From an uncultured bacterium (lineage in GTDB: Bacteria; Cyanobacteriota; Vampirovibrionia; Gastranaerophilales; Gastranaerophilaceae), in the NCBI GenBank assembly GCA_902760645.1, contig CACWHC010000002.1, forward strand, positions 1 to 64,000: 64,000 bases of DNA, written 5' to 3'. This document shows positions 26,822 to 35,613 of this stretch, one piece after another. The notes beneath the pieces were generated by a model. The model saw only the letters and a list, made by a program, of their open reading frames with translations. It searched no databases and had not been told where the DNA came from. A program made the translations under genes and the position numbers. The first letter of the stretch is position 1; each line of letters starts with the position of its first letter.

Positions 26822-26932
26822 TTACATGTGTAACATGATTTTCATGTTCGGCTTATCATGCATGTACAACTATCCCCAAATCTCCTCCCAAGATTATTGT
26901 GAAGCTATACAGAATGTGTAGCTTTTTTTTTG
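26822..26932 (+). ncRNA. Candidate small regulatory RNA with C-rich single-stranded region
   Basis: No coding frame fits this stretch, yet it ends in an intrinsic terminator: AAGCTATAC (26902-26910) pairs with GTGTAGCTT (26916-26924), followed by T8. A second hairpin (AACATGA/TCATGTT, 26832-26848) lies near the start. Between them is an unpaired region with TATCCCC and CTCCTCCC (26871-26889), complementary to Shine-Dalgarno sequences. The upstream genes already have a terminator at 26252-26287. No convincing promoter was found. Confidence 0.42.
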
Positions 26933-27007
26933 CGGTTTTTCGTTGTTAAAATGCGGATTTTATAGTAAAATACTCAGTATTACAAATTGTTATTTCGGAG
27001 AATATAA

Positions 27008-27457
27008 ATGAAAATACTTGTAATAAACGGCGTTAATATGAATATGCTTGGCGTTAGAGAACCTGAAAAATACGGTTCAATGACCCTGAAAGAATTGGAA
27101 AAAGAATTATATTCGTATTCTTTTGAACTCGGGGTTGATATTGAAACATATCAGAGTAATTATGAGGGTGATATTGTTGAAAAAATTCATTCCGCATACA
27201 ATAATTTTGATGGAATAGTTATTAATCCTGCTGCTTTTACTCATACAAGTGTTGCTATAAGAGATGCTGTTTCCGCAGTAAATATTCCGACTGTTGAAGT
27301 GCATATGACTAATATTCAGCAAAGAGAAGATTTCAGGCATAATTCTTTTATTGCACCCGTTTGTATTGCTCAAATTTGCGGTTTTGGTAAAGATTGTTAT
27401 AAACTTGGTTTGCAGGGAATTGTAAATTATCTGAAAATAAACAGCAACCAACAATAA
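27008..27457 (+). CDS. aroQ: Type II 3-dehydroquinate dehydratase
   Basis: A 149-residue AroQ that dehydrates 3-dehydroquinate in the shikimate pathway. Family motifs are INGVNMNMLGVREPEKYG (flexible loop with Arg/Tyr), YQSNYEGDIVEKIH, VINPAAFTHTSVAIRDA and VEVHMTNIQQREDFRHNSFI. Length is as expected. The ribosome site is CGGAG. aroF lies about 27 kb away, so the aro genes are dispersed. Confidence 0.95.
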   Translation: MKILVINGVNMNMLGVREPEKYGSMTLKELEKELYSYSFELGVDIETYQSNYEGDIVEKIHSAYNNFDGIVINPAAFTHTSVAIRDAVSAVNIPTVEVHMTNIQQREDFRHNSFIAPVCIAQICGFGKDCYKLGLQGIVNYLKINSNQQ

Positions 27458-27507
27458 ATATAAAAATCTGTCAGTTGCTGTTGTATTTTAATAATCAAAA
27501 TATTATA

Positions 27508-27870
27508 TTAATTTAAAAAATCTTCCTTGAAAGCATTAGTCAATACTGCAGCTTTTTCATAGGCATCATCTGCCCCTTTTGCCTGTAAGTGGTTATATGC
27601 TATATCAAAAAATTCTACTGCTTTTTGCACTGATTGCGGATTGTCTAACATTGTTTTCATATCTGCCTCCAAACTGTCGGTTTTATTGATTCCTGACATT
27701 TGAACTTGAGATCTGCCTATTACGGCTTCCGGAGAAAGAGATAAATCTTCTGTTGTTATTGCCTGCGCATTCATTTCTTCAGCTTTTGGAGCTTCAACAG
27801 GTTGTTGAACATCCTTTTTAATTTCAACTTTTGGGAAATTCAGATTGTTTTGATTGTTAATTTCTCTCAT
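27508..27870 (-). CDS. Small hydrophilic protein of unknown function
   Basis: A 120-residue soluble protein. The N-terminal half is disordered-looking (Pro/Glu/Lys/Gln). The C-terminal half (about 65-120) is helical, with NPQSVQKAVEFFDIAYNHLQ and AYEKAAVLTNAFKEDFL. The ribosome site is AGAGGTG. No family is recognised. Confidence 0.6.
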   Translation of the reverse strand: MREINNQNNLNFPKVEIKKDVQQPVEAPKAEEMNAQAITTEDLSLSPEAVIGRSQVQMSGINKTDSLEADMKTMLDNPQSVQKAVEFFDIAYNHLQAKGADDAYEKAAVLTNAFKEDFLN

Positions 27871-28058
27871 AGTTGCACCTCTTTCTGTCGTAGTCTTTTA
27901 CTCCCAAAGACTCTGTCATTACCTCTGTTTTGTACATTATTTTAAAACACCAAGATTATGTTTTTTGCTATTTTGTAAAAAAAAAATTACAAAAGTTAAT
28001 AAAAATTTTTTCCTACAAATTTTATGTTATCATTTATTATATAATATAATAGGATGTA

Positions 28059-29207
28059 ATGCAAGCTATGAAATTTTTGGATAATTTATTTAACGGAATT
28101 AATATGAAGGATGCACTGTTGTTTCTTCCCGATGCAGTGTTTATTGTTGAAGAAGAGTCGGGTAAAATAGTATGGGCAAACAACAGAGCAGCTATAATAT
28201 TTGAAGCTACCGACAGAGAAGAATTTGTAGGGATGAATTTTAACGATATCGTTGCACAAGGTATGAGCCTTGCTTATCAGTCATCTTGCAGAGATGTATC
28301 GGTTATTGGCGGTGCTGCCGTTAACGATAAAGAGTTTTTCGTTGAGTTAAGTGCGAATATGCTTGAAAATCAGTATTTTATTACAATTCGTGATGTTACT
28401 GAAATGACAAATATTTTAGCTCAGGCTGAAAAAACCGGAAGATTAAACAAAGATAAAAATTTAATGCTTTCAAAATTATCCAGTGAGTTTAAATCTCCCG
28501 TACAGTCAATTTTGGGTTTTTCACAAGCATTAAATGATGGTTTGGGCGGTGAAATTAACGATAAACAAAGAAAATATGTCCGTATTATAAATAAAAATGC
28601 TACTGAGTTGTTATATTTTATGGATAAGTTTTTTGAATTTGCTCAGGTGGAATCTCAATTGTATCAAAAACATATGGGAATGTTTGATATAACTGAACTT
28701 GTGCAGAATGTTATTCGTGAAAACGAAGTTACTATTGCTACTAAAAAACTTAATGTTACGACAAATTTTGAGAATATAGCAAGTAAATCAGTCTATAGTG
28801 ACGAAAATGCTTTAAAAATAGTTCTTCAAAATATATTGGAAATATCAATTAAGCTTACTGAGATTGGTAATATTTCTATAGAATTATTTAACCCATCCTT
28901 GGAAGATGTCGTTGAAATGGGCATTGCACCTATAAAAAGTGCTAATGAAACTTCATATTTGCTTATCAGAATTAGTGATAACGGCATAGGTTTACAGGAA
29001 AATGATGTTGAAGGTATCTTTGAGCCGTATACACAGCTTGATAAATCTAACAAGAAAAATCTTGTTCGTTCTATTTCTTTAGGTAGTGCTAAAGAGCTGG
29101 TGAGAGCATTAAATGGTGCTATATGGCTGCAGACTGAAGTTATGAAGGGTACAATATTTAGTATTGTCATACCTGTTGAAAATGGAGCAATTCCTCAAGA
29201 TGAGTAA
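28059..29207 (+). CDS. Degenerate PAS-histidine-kinase-like protein
   Basis: A 382-residue protein with a PAS domain (about 14-120), a HisKA-like helical pair (about 130-200) and an HATPase-like domain (about 210-375). The phosphoacceptor His is replaced: the H-box reads SSEFKSPVQSILGFS, with Ser at about 142. The N box (IVLQNILEISIKLT) lacks the usual Asn-Ala pair. A DNGIG G1 motif remains, while the G2 GLGL motif is altered to SLGSAKELV. It probably acts as a pseudokinase sensor. An alternative ATG at 28068 is close. It overlaps the following ABC ATPase gene by 8 bases. Confidence 0.75.
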   Translation: MQAMKFLDNLFNGINMKDALLFLPDAVFIVEEESGKIVWANNRAAIIFEATDREEFVGMNFNDIVAQGMSLAYQSSCRDVSVIGGAAVNDKEFFVELSANMLENQYFITIRDVTEMTNILAQAEKTGRLNKDKNLMLSKLSSEFKSPVQSILGFSQALNDGLGGEINDKQRKYVRIINKNATELLYFMDKFFEFAQVESQLYQKHMGMFDITELVQNVIRENEVTIATKKLNVTTNFENIASKSVYSDENALKIVLQNILEISIKLTEIGNISIELFNPSLEDVVEMGIAPIKSANETSYLLIRISDNGIGLQENDVEGIFEPYTQLDKSNKKNLVRSISLGSAKELVRALNGAIWLQTEVMKGTIFSIVIPVENGAIPQDE

Positions 29208-30195
29208 CGTTGTTTTAAAGAACGTAAAAAAAATATACGATAAAAAAACGGTTATTGACGGAGTAGATTTGGAAATAAAAGACAAGGAGTTTATGGTTCT
29301 TGTCGGTGCTTCCGGTTGCGGGAAATCTACTATTTTGAGAATGATTGCCGGATTGGAAGAAATTTCCGGCGGCGAAATATTTATAGGCGATAAAAAGGTC
29401 AATGACGTACATCCAAAAGACAGAGATATTGCGTTTGTTTTTCAGAGTTATGCTCTTTATCCGCACATGACGGTCAGAGAAAATATTGCTTTTGGTCTGA
29501 AAATGCGTAAAGTGGATAAATCGACCATAGAACAAAAAGTTCAGGAAGCTGCCAAAATTCTTAATTTGACTGAATATTTGGATGCCCGTCCAAGAGAATT
29601 GTCAGGCGGACAAAGACAGCGTGTAGCGTTAGGCAGAGCAATTGTAAGAAATCCAAAAGTATTTTTGATGGATGAGCCTTTGTCAAACCTTGATGCAAAG
29701 CTTCGTGTTCAAATGCGTTCTGAAATTAAAAAATTGCATGAAAAATTGCAGACAACATTTATATACGTTACTCATGACCAGACTGAAGCCTTGACAATGG
29801 GCGACAGAATTGTTGTTTTGGATAAAGGTCATATCCAGCAGGTTGATACACCTGAAGAAATATATAATAATCCTAAAAATCTTTTTGTTGCAGGATTTGT
29901 CGGGTCACCTCAAATGAATTTTATTGACGGTGAGCTTATTTCTGAAGAATATAAGGGTATGACTATCGGCATAAGACCGGAAAAAATGATTACCGATGGC
30001 GATATAAAGTTAACTGCTGATGTTGATATTTCTGAAATGTTAGGTTCGGAAAAAATTGTATATTTTAACATTGGGGATAGTAAATGTTCCGCAAAATTAC
30101 CTGTTGAACAAATTGTCGGAGAGAAAATAGAGCTTTCAATCAGTCGTAATGATATATATAAGTTTGACAAAATTTCGGGTAACAGGATAATTTAG
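29200..30195 (+). CDS. UgpC/MsmK-type sugar ABC transporter ATPase
   Basis: A 331-residue ATPase of the MalK/UgpC/MsmX class, which energises carbohydrate importers. Walker A is GASGCGKST, signature LSGGQRQR, Walker B VFLMDEPLSNLD, and the switch is YVTHDQTEALT. After residue 235 a short TOBE-like regulatory domain carries IGIRPEKM. No permease or binding protein is nearby, so it may be a shared ATPase for several importers. The start at 29200 overlaps the pseudokinase stop, so the two are coupled. Confidence 0.88.
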   Translation: MSNVVLKNVKKIYDKKTVIDGVDLEIKDKEFMVLVGASGCGKSTILRMIAGLEEISGGEIFIGDKKVNDVHPKDRDIAFVFQSYALYPHMTVRENIAFGLKMRKVDKSTIEQKVQEAAKILNLTEYLDARPRELSGGQRQRVALGRAIVRNPKVFLMDEPLSNLDAKLRVQMRSEIKKLHEKLQTTFIYVTHDQTEALTMGDRIVVLDKGHIQQVDTPEEIYNNPKNLFVAGFVGSPQMNFIDGELISEEYKGMTIGIRPEKMITDGDIKLTADVDISEMLGSEKIVYFNIGDSKCSAKLPVEQIVGEKIELSISRNDIYKFDKISGNRII

Positions 30196-30244
30196 TTTTT
30201 GTTAATTTTCATAACTATATTTATTCAAAACAGAATTTTTATAA

Positions 30245-30250
30245 TATAAT
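30245..30250 (+). promoter_or_regulatory. -10 box placed for leaderless nanE mRNA
   Basis: The second of two overlapping TATAAT hexamers ends six bases before the nanE ATG, and no ribosome site is present. The -35 at 17 bp (TATTCA) is weak. Confidence 0.45.
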
Positions 30251-30256
30251 TTCATT

Positions 30257-30946
30257 ATGGAAATAATTAATCGTTTAGAGCATAAGGTTGTGGTATCTGT
30301 TCAGGCGATGCCTTCCGAACCGTTATATCAGGAAGAGTGCATGGCTGCTATGATGAAATCTGTAGTCAAAGGCGGCGCAGGCGGACTTCGGGTTGCAGGT
30401 GCCAGAGATGTCAAAAACGCAAAGTTATTATTTGATATTCCGGTAATAGGTTTAACAAAACCTGATGTTATACCTAAGAATTGGCAGGAAATCGTGTACA
30501 TAACCCCGACTTTGAAAGAAGTTATTTCACTTGTTGATGCAGGTGCAGATATTGTCGCATTTGACGGTACAATGCGTCAAAGAGAGGGCGGATGTACATT
30601 AAAAGAGATTATTAAGTATATAAAAATTAATAAAAGAATTTCTATGGCAGATGTTTCCACTGTCGAGGAAGGACTTAATGCTGCTAAGCTGGGTGCCAAT
30701 ATACTTTCTACAACTTTGTCGGGCTATACAAAAGAATCTGCCGGAGTAAGCCAATCCGAGCCGGATTTTAAATTATTGGAAACACTTGTCAGGGAAACCG
30801 ATAAACCGGTTGTATTGGAGGGTAGAATTTGGGAACCTTGGCAGGTTGAAAAGGCTTTTGAATTGGGTGCACATTGTGTTGTGATAGGTTCTGCCATAAC
30901 CCGTCCTCAATTAATCACCAAAAGATTTGTGAATAGAGAAAGGTAA
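30257..30946 (+). CDS. nanE: N-acetylmannosamine-6-phosphate 2-epimerase
   Basis: A 229-residue TIM-barrel NanE, which converts ManNAc-6-P to GlcNAc-6-P in sialic acid catabolism. Typical text is VVVSVQAMPSEPL, GGAGGLRVAGARDV, GLTKPDV, VAFDGTMRQREGG, MADVSTVEEGLNAAKLGANI and LEGRIWEPWQVEKAFELGAHCVVIGSAITRP. It starts a four-gene operon with nanK. Host mucin sialic acid is a likely source in a gut bacterium. No nanA lyase is present in the window. Confidence 0.93.
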   Translation: MEIINRLEHKVVVSVQAMPSEPLYQEECMAAMMKSVVKGGAGGLRVAGARDVKNAKLLFDIPVIGLTKPDVIPKNWQEIVYITPTLKEVISLVDAGADIVAFDGTMRQREGGCTLKEIIKYIKINKRISMADVSTVEEGLNAAKLGANILSTTLSGYTKESAGVSQSEPDFKLLETLVRETDKPVVLEGRIWEPWQVEKAFELGAHCVVIGSAITRPQLITKRFVNRER

Positions 30947-30950
30947 TTTT

Positions 30951-31181
30951 ATGAAAATATCGTTTCCGCTTATACCGCTTTCAAATTACGACAGATTTAA
31001 TAATTTAATGCAAATTGCGTGCAGTTATCCTAAATCACAGACAATAAGCGGTAAAAATTCGGGTTTGATTAATATAGAACGTCCCGTAAATCATCATTTA
31101 TCGCTGAGAGATATTGCAAGTAAATATATGCCTAAACTTATGGCAAAAATAGATAGTGTTATGCCAAAAGGGAATAAATAA
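30951..31181 (+). CDS. Small protein between nanE and nanK
   Basis: A 76-residue soluble protein that starts 5 bp after nanE and shares one base with the nanK start (TAATG), so it is translated as part of the operon. The sequence is basic, with SNYDRFNNLMQIACSYPKSQ and HHLSLRDIASKYMPKLMAKI. No family is recognised. Confidence 0.62.
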   Translation: MKISFPLIPLSNYDRFNNLMQIACSYPKSQTISGKNSGLINIERPVNHHLSLRDIASKYMPKLMAKIDSVMPKGNK

Positions 31182-32062
31182 TGAGAAGAGCTTTAGCAAT
31201 AGATGTTGGCGGCACAAAGATATATAACACTATAGTCAATGAAGCCGGAGAAATAGTCGGAGATGTTGAAAAACATTATACTCCAAAAACTTATAATGAA
31301 ATTTTGACCGTGTTTAATGAAATTATTTCAAAATACGAGAAGGATGTTGATGTTATTGCTTTTGCAACGTGCGGGGCTGTAAATAATACAAATGACAGAA
31401 TTTTGGGTTCTACCGGAAATATAGCAAAAGAATATCCTAAAACAAATTTTAAATCTTTAAGTAATAAACCTGTATATGTCGAAAATGATGCTAATTGTGC
31501 TGCTTGGGCGGAGCATATTGTAGGAGCGTCAAAAGGTGAAGCATATTCAATTATGTTGACTCTTGGTACAGGTGTAGGCGGCGGTATTATTCTTGATAAC
31601 AAGCTATATAAAGGGAAAAGTGGTGCTGCAGGTGAAATGCATTTCAAGATGTCACGAAACGAAAAAAGAAAATGTACCTGCGGAAGTACCGACTGTTTTG
31701 AAGCGTATACTTCCGGAACAGGTTTGAGGCTGACTGCTGTGGAAATTTCTAAAAATCCTGATATTACTACTTATGATGTTATTGATGGGGTAAAATCAGG
31801 TGATTCTCAAATGATAGAGATTTTTAATATATGGCAGGAGGATATTATTAACGGTATTATTGGTCTTGCAGATATTTTTGACCCTGACGTTTTTGTTCTT
31901 TCGGGTTCTATGGCAGAGTTTGTTGATACCGAATACGTTACCGGCAGGGTTAATTCTGAAATTGTTACCCAGCCTACAAGGGTAGTTAAGGCACAGGCAG
32001 GCAATTATTCAGGCATGATTGGTGCCGGATTGCTTGCTCTTGGAGTTGGAATTAATGGGTAA
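31181..32062 (+). CDS. nanK: ROK-family sugar kinase, probable ManNAc kinase
   Basis: A 293-residue ROK kinase. It has the N-terminal ATP motif IDVGGTKIYNTIVN, catalytic Asp in VENDANCAAWAEH, phosphate motif TLGTGVGGGIILD, and the ROK zinc site from HF after GEM plus CTCGSTDCFE. Adjacent nanE makes N-acetylmannosamine the likely substrate; glucose or GlcNAc remain possible. It overlaps genes on both sides. Confidence 0.85.
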   Translation: MRRALAIDVGGTKIYNTIVNEAGEIVGDVEKHYTPKTYNEILTVFNEIISKYEKDVDVIAFATCGAVNNTNDRILGSTGNIAKEYPKTNFKSLSNKPVYVENDANCAAWAEHIVGASKGEAYSIMLTLGTGVGGGIILDNKLYKGKSGAAGEMHFKMSRNEKRKCTCGSTDCFEAYTSGTGLRLTAVEISKNPDITTYDVIDGVKSGDSQMIEIFNIWQEDIINGIIGLADIFDPDVFVLSGSMAEFVDTEYVTGRVNSEIVTQPTRVVKAQAGNYSGMIGAGLLALGVGING

Positions 32063-32282
32063 AGCAAAGAGAAGAAGTTTTCACCTGGGAATAAATAAAC
32101 AGTTTTCTAATATGTCAAGGAAATCTGCTATTAAAGAGGTTGTTCGTCAATTAAAAAATGAAGACGATAAGAATGAAGCATACAGCCTTATTACAATGTT
32201 TGGGATGTATGCGGAGGAACTGCTTGAAGCCGGTGTGAGTTACGAAACGGTTATGAGCCTCAGAGGAATTGTAAAAGAATAA
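32055..32282 (+). CDS. Small basic-to-acidic protein at the end of the nan operon
   Basis: About 75 residues from the ATG at 32055, which overlaps the nanK stop by 8 bases. An upstream ATG in the same frame lies deep in nanK. The N-terminus is basic (GKAKRRSFHLGINKQF) and the rest helical and acidic (YAEELLEAGVSYETVMSLRG). No family is recognised. A terminator follows at once, marking the operon end. Confidence 0.6.
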   Translation: MGKAKRRSFHLGINKQFSNMSRKSAIKEVVRQLKNEDDKNEAYSLITMFGMYAEELLEAGVSYETVMSLRGIVKE

Positions 32283-32283
32283 A

Positions 32284-32318
32284 AAAATACCGAAAGTTTT
32301 AACTTTCGGTATTTTTCT
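32284..32318 (+). terminator. Intrinsic terminator of the nan operon
   Basis: A 13-bp stem built on ATACCGAAAGTT and its complement is followed by T5. Confidence 0.85.
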
Positions 32319-32337
32319 GTTTATTACATATGATTAA

Positions 32338-33288
32338 TTAGTAACCAATTGCTCTTAGTGTATTAGCAGGGATATTTACTCTGCTGCTTTTTGTTTGTAC
32401 GCTGTTTGATTGTCTTACACTTTGGTTTTGTTGTTGAGGTGTTTGCTTATAATAACCCCAGGTTGTATTTATAGGGTTATCATCTCCCGGATATCTTTTT
32501 GGAGTTAAACCTGATACATTATATGTGCCGTTAGCAGCGGCAATTTGGTTAGAACGATTATTATAATTTGAAGAAGATGTTGCAGGTAATGTAACTCCAA
32601 CGCTCTTCAAAGTTTTGTCAGGAACTTCGTAAGAACTGTCAACATAAGTTTGTTCCTCAGACGCAACTGCTTTTTTAGCACGGTATGTTCTTTTTTTTGT
32701 TACAACTTTTTTAGTGGAATTTGTTGTTGCGGCTTTTTGGGCTTTTGATGCAACTTCATCTTCATCACTTTCGCTTAACCACTTGTCAACTTTACTGATA
32801 TTATTATTATCTGCGACTTTTTGATTTTCTGAGTTTTGAACATTGTCGGAAGTCTTTGCAGCTGTTTCTTCAGTATTAACGGCATCTTGGCTGACTACCT
32901 CAGAATTAGGTGTTTCTGATTGGTTTTGTTCCTGCATTTGTAATTGTTCTTTAGGAACATTCGCTACAGCAGATGAATGCGGCAAACAACAAAGTGCCAT
33001 AATTAACTGAAAAATTACAACAAAAGCAATTTGTGGTCCGAAATTCCATACAGCCATTTTAGGATCAGGTGCAGCACCTTCAGCTGCAACAGCCTGCGGT
33101 TGACCTAAAATCTTGTGTAACAGTTTACCTGCAAAGATACCTAATCTTGTTGCAACATATATAAGTCCGCAAGCAACTGCAAAAGGAATCTGCAGTTCAC
33201 CTTTTTGGTTTAGTACAAAAGCGTAACCTATTACCATAAGTGTAAATATGTCATACAAATTAGGTAATAATAAAAATGCTAATTTCAT
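32338..33288 (-). CDS. Membrane protein with long disordered tail
   Basis: A 316-residue protein. Three hydrophobic segments occupy the N-terminal 115 residues (LYDIFTLMVIGYAFVL, IPFAVACGLIYVATRLGIFAG, IAFVVIFQLIMALCCL). The remaining 200 residues are low-complexity Gln/Asn/Ser/Thr/Lys with KKVVTKKRTYRAKK. A conserved-looking tail motif TLKSVGVTLPA and NTLRAIGY ends it. No family is recognised. The ribosome site is AGGAG. Confidence 0.65.
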   Translation of the reverse strand: MKLAFLLLPNLYDIFTLMVIGYAFVLNQKGELQIPFAVACGLIYVATRLGIFAGKLLHKILGQPQAVAAEGAAPDPKMAVWNFGPQIAFVVIFQLIMALCCLPHSSAVANVPKEQLQMQEQNQSETPNSEVVSQDAVNTEETAAKTSDNVQNSENQKVADNNNISKVDKWLSESDEDEVASKAQKAATTNSTKKVVTKKRTYRAKKAVASEEQTYVDSSYEVPDKTLKSVGVTLPATSSSNYNNRSNQIAAANGTYNVSGLTPKRYPGDDNPINTTWGYYKQTPQQQNQSVRQSNSVQTKSSRVNIPANTLRAIGY

Positions 33289-33395
33289 ATATTTCTCCTT
33301 TAATAACTATCATATTATCATATCTTATTTAAATTTTGTACAATTGTAAATAAAATATGAAGATATAAAAAGTAAGAAAAAAATTTTTTTGCTAT

Positions 33396-34712
33396 TTATT
33401 CTGATATTTTTCCGAACAGGTCATATTCATCTGCTCTGTCAATCAAGACGAGTTCTATATCCCCGGGTACTACAGATTTTTCTGAGGTTGCATAAACAAG
33501 CCCGTCTATTTCAGGAGCATCGTGTTCTGATCTCATTATTATTACCCCATCGTCTGTGAAGCTTTCTACAATACAAGGAATAGTTTTTCCTATATATGTT
33601 TGGTTAATTTCAAAAGAAATCTGCTGTTGTAATTCCATTAAAGCTTTGTATCTTTTGTGGGCAATCTTTTTAGGTACCTGATTTTCCATTGAATATGAAG
33701 AAGTATGTTTTTCTCTTGAATATTCAAACACGCCCATTCTGTCAAATCTTGTTCGTTTTACAAAATCGTATAATTCTTTAAAATCTTCTTCAGTTTCTCC
33801 GGGATAGCCTACGATAAAAGCTGTTCTTACGGATACATTCGGTATTTTTTCCCTGATATTTTTTACAAGTTCATCGTAATCAGAAACAGGACGCCTCATA
33901 TTTTCCAATACTGATTTGCTGTAGTGCTGTAAAGGTATATCTACATATTTTGCTACTTTATCAAGTCTTGCTATTGCGTCAATAAGTTCATTATTCATCT
34001 GGGTCGGGTATGCGTACATAATTCTTATCCAGCCAAGGTTTTCAATTTTATTAAGTTCTTCCAGTAGTTTCACCAGTGCCGGTTTGCCGTATAAATCTAT
34101 TCCGTAACTTGTAGTGTCTTGTGCTATTAAATCTATTTCCGTTACACCTTTTTTTACAAGCTCTTTTGCTTCTTCAACGATATTTTCTATAGTTCTTGAA
34201 TGATAAGCCCCCCTTAATTGCGGAATAATACAATATCCGCAATGATAGTTACAGCCGTCAGCAACTTTTATGTATGAACTTGCTCCCATTGTGATTTGTT
34301 GGCGATGTATCGTTTCAGGATAAATATATTCGGGTTTCTCAGAAATTTTTGAGATATATTTTTCATTTTGATTATCCAAAACCTGCTCTACCACAGATAC
34401 AATATCTTTGAAATCCGTTGTTCCAACCATTGCACAAACTTCAGGGATTGCCTTTTTTAATTCTTCTTTGTGCTTTTGAGGTAAACATCCGGTTACAATA
34501 ACTTTTTTACCGCTGTTTACCGTTGCAAGAATACTCTGAACGGACTCTTTTTCAGCATCATGAATAAATGAACATGTATTTATTATAACAACATCAGCAT
34601 CATTTTCATCAAGAGTAATTTCATACCCTTTAGATGCAAGCAGTCCGAGCATGAGTTCGGAATCAACAAGATTTTTTGCACATCCGTGATTTATAAGAGC
34701 AATTTTTTTCAT
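33396..34712 (-). CDS. rimO: Ribosomal protein S12 methylthiotransferase RimO
   Basis: A 438-residue methylthiotransferase that adds a methylthio group to an Asp of ribosomal protein S12. The N-terminal UPF0004 domain holds cluster cysteines in NHGCAKNLVDSE, NTCSFIHDA and GCLPQ. The radical SAM domain has CNYHCGYCIIPQLRG, and a TRAM domain closes the protein from about residue 375. INHGCAKNLVDSEL and PQLRG favour RimO over MiaB. The ribosome site is GAGGT. Confidence 0.93.
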   Translation of the reverse strand: MKKIALINHGCAKNLVDSELMLGLLASKGYEITLDENDADVVIINTCSFIHDAEKESVQSILATVNSGKKVIVTGCLPQKHKEELKKAIPEVCAMVGTTDFKDIVSVVEQVLDNQNEKYISKISEKPEYIYPETIHRQQITMGASSYIKVADGCNYHCGYCIIPQLRGAYHSRTIENIVEEAKELVKKGVTEIDLIAQDTTSYGIDLYGKPALVKLLEELNKIENLGWIRIMYAYPTQMNNELIDAIARLDKVAKYVDIPLQHYSKSVLENMRRPVSDYDELVKNIREKIPNVSVRTAFIVGYPGETEEDFKELYDFVKRTRFDRMGVFEYSREKHTSSYSMENQVPKKIAHKRYKALMELQQQISFEINQTYIGKTIPCIVESFTDDGVIIMRSEHDAPEIDGLVYATSEKSVVPGDIELVLIDRADEYDLFGKISE

Positions 34713-34822
34713 TTCTACCTCACTGTACCGATTTTGAGTCTACCATGAAAAATTTATAATTTACAGTGGACAAAAGGATTAAATAATATTAAAACATGTG
34801 AATGCAAATTTGTTACAATATG

Positions 34823-34851
34823 TTGACATTAATCTAAAAATATGTTAAAAT
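34823..34851 (+). promoter_or_regulatory. Consensus promoter of the prepilin gene
   Basis: A perfect TTGACA (34823-34828), 17 bp and TAAAAT (34846-34851) lie 38 nt before the ATG. This is the best -35 box seen in the window. Confidence 0.72.
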
Positions 34852-34889
34852 GATATCGGAACCATTTAATTAACGGAGGATATTCTAAC

Positions 34890-35519
34890 ATGATTATGAA
34901 CGGTAAAAAAGCGTTTACTTTGGCTGAAGTATTGATTACTTTGGGTATTATCGGTGTTGTAGCAGCTATGACAATGCCTACATTGATGAATGCAACTCAA
35001 GGTGCACAGTACAGAACAGCTTACAAAAAAGCATTATCAGTTTTATCACAGGCTGTAGTTTTGAACATAGCTCTTGATGACTATGATTTGAGCCAAGCTA
35101 CAGGTTCTCAAACTGATGGTACATCAAATTCACTTTACAACTTGTTTAAGAACAGAATGAACGTTGTAAGTACAGACAACGGTCAATCTTGGGGTACTGA
35201 TGCAAATGGCAAATTCGGTACTTCAGCTACCAACAACTTTACATTCTACTTTAACGATGGTATGGCATTTACATTCCCTAAAGCAGCAGGAAATTGTGCT
35301 GACATCACTACCGGTAACGGTACTCCATCTGCAAATTGTAAAGGTGCAATTGACGTAAATGGTGCTAAGAATCCTAACACTGTTGTTTCTTGCTCATCTG
35401 GTTCAGGTAATACTTGTGAAGTTAAGAGCCCAACCGATATTTATCCGGTTAAATTGGGTGGTCAATCTATACTTCCTAACTCACCTGCAGCAAGAGCAGT
35501 TATGTACAAAGGAAAATAG
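34890..35519 (+). CDS. Type IV prepilin / pseudopilin-like protein
   Basis: A 209-residue prepilin. A short leader ending KKA precedes FTLAEVLITLGIIGVVAAMT, with the conserved Glu5 and a hydrophobic assembly helix. Cleavage would follow Ala where Gly is usual. The mature part has aromatic and Cys residues (CADITTG, NCKGAID, CSSGSGNTCE) typical of a disulfide-bonded minor or major pilin. It has a GGAGG site, its own strong promoter and a terminator, so it is probably highly expressed. Confidence 0.85.
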   Translation: MIMNGKKAFTLAEVLITLGIIGVVAAMTMPTLMNATQGAQYRTAYKKALSVLSQAVVLNIALDDYDLSQATGSQTDGTSNSLYNLFKNRMNVVSTDNGQSWGTDANGKFGTSATNNFTFYFNDGMAFTFPKAAGNCADITTGNGTPSANCKGAIDVNGAKNPNTVVSCSSGSGNTCEVKSPTDIYPVKLGGQSILPNSPAARAVMYKGK

Positions 35520-35545
35520 TAAGTACCATAGCTTAAATACTTATG

Positions 35546-35580
35546 AAACGACTTCCGATTTTTCGGGAGTCGTTTTTTAT
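35546..35580 (+). terminator. Intrinsic terminator of the prepilin gene
   Basis: ACGACTTCCGA pairs with TCGGGAGTCGT around a short T loop, followed by T6. Confidence 0.85.
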
Positions 35581-35613
35581 GTGATTGTTTTCAATATGTC
35601 ATAGCACATGCAT

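Noticed and set aside
34793-34804. TTAAAACATGTG shared between the prepilin promoter region and the HEAT gene promoter region (near 21634-21645) as a possible regulator site
   Set aside because: In AT-rich intergenic DNA of this size a shared 12-mer is expected about once by chance, and the spacing to the -10 box differs between the two.
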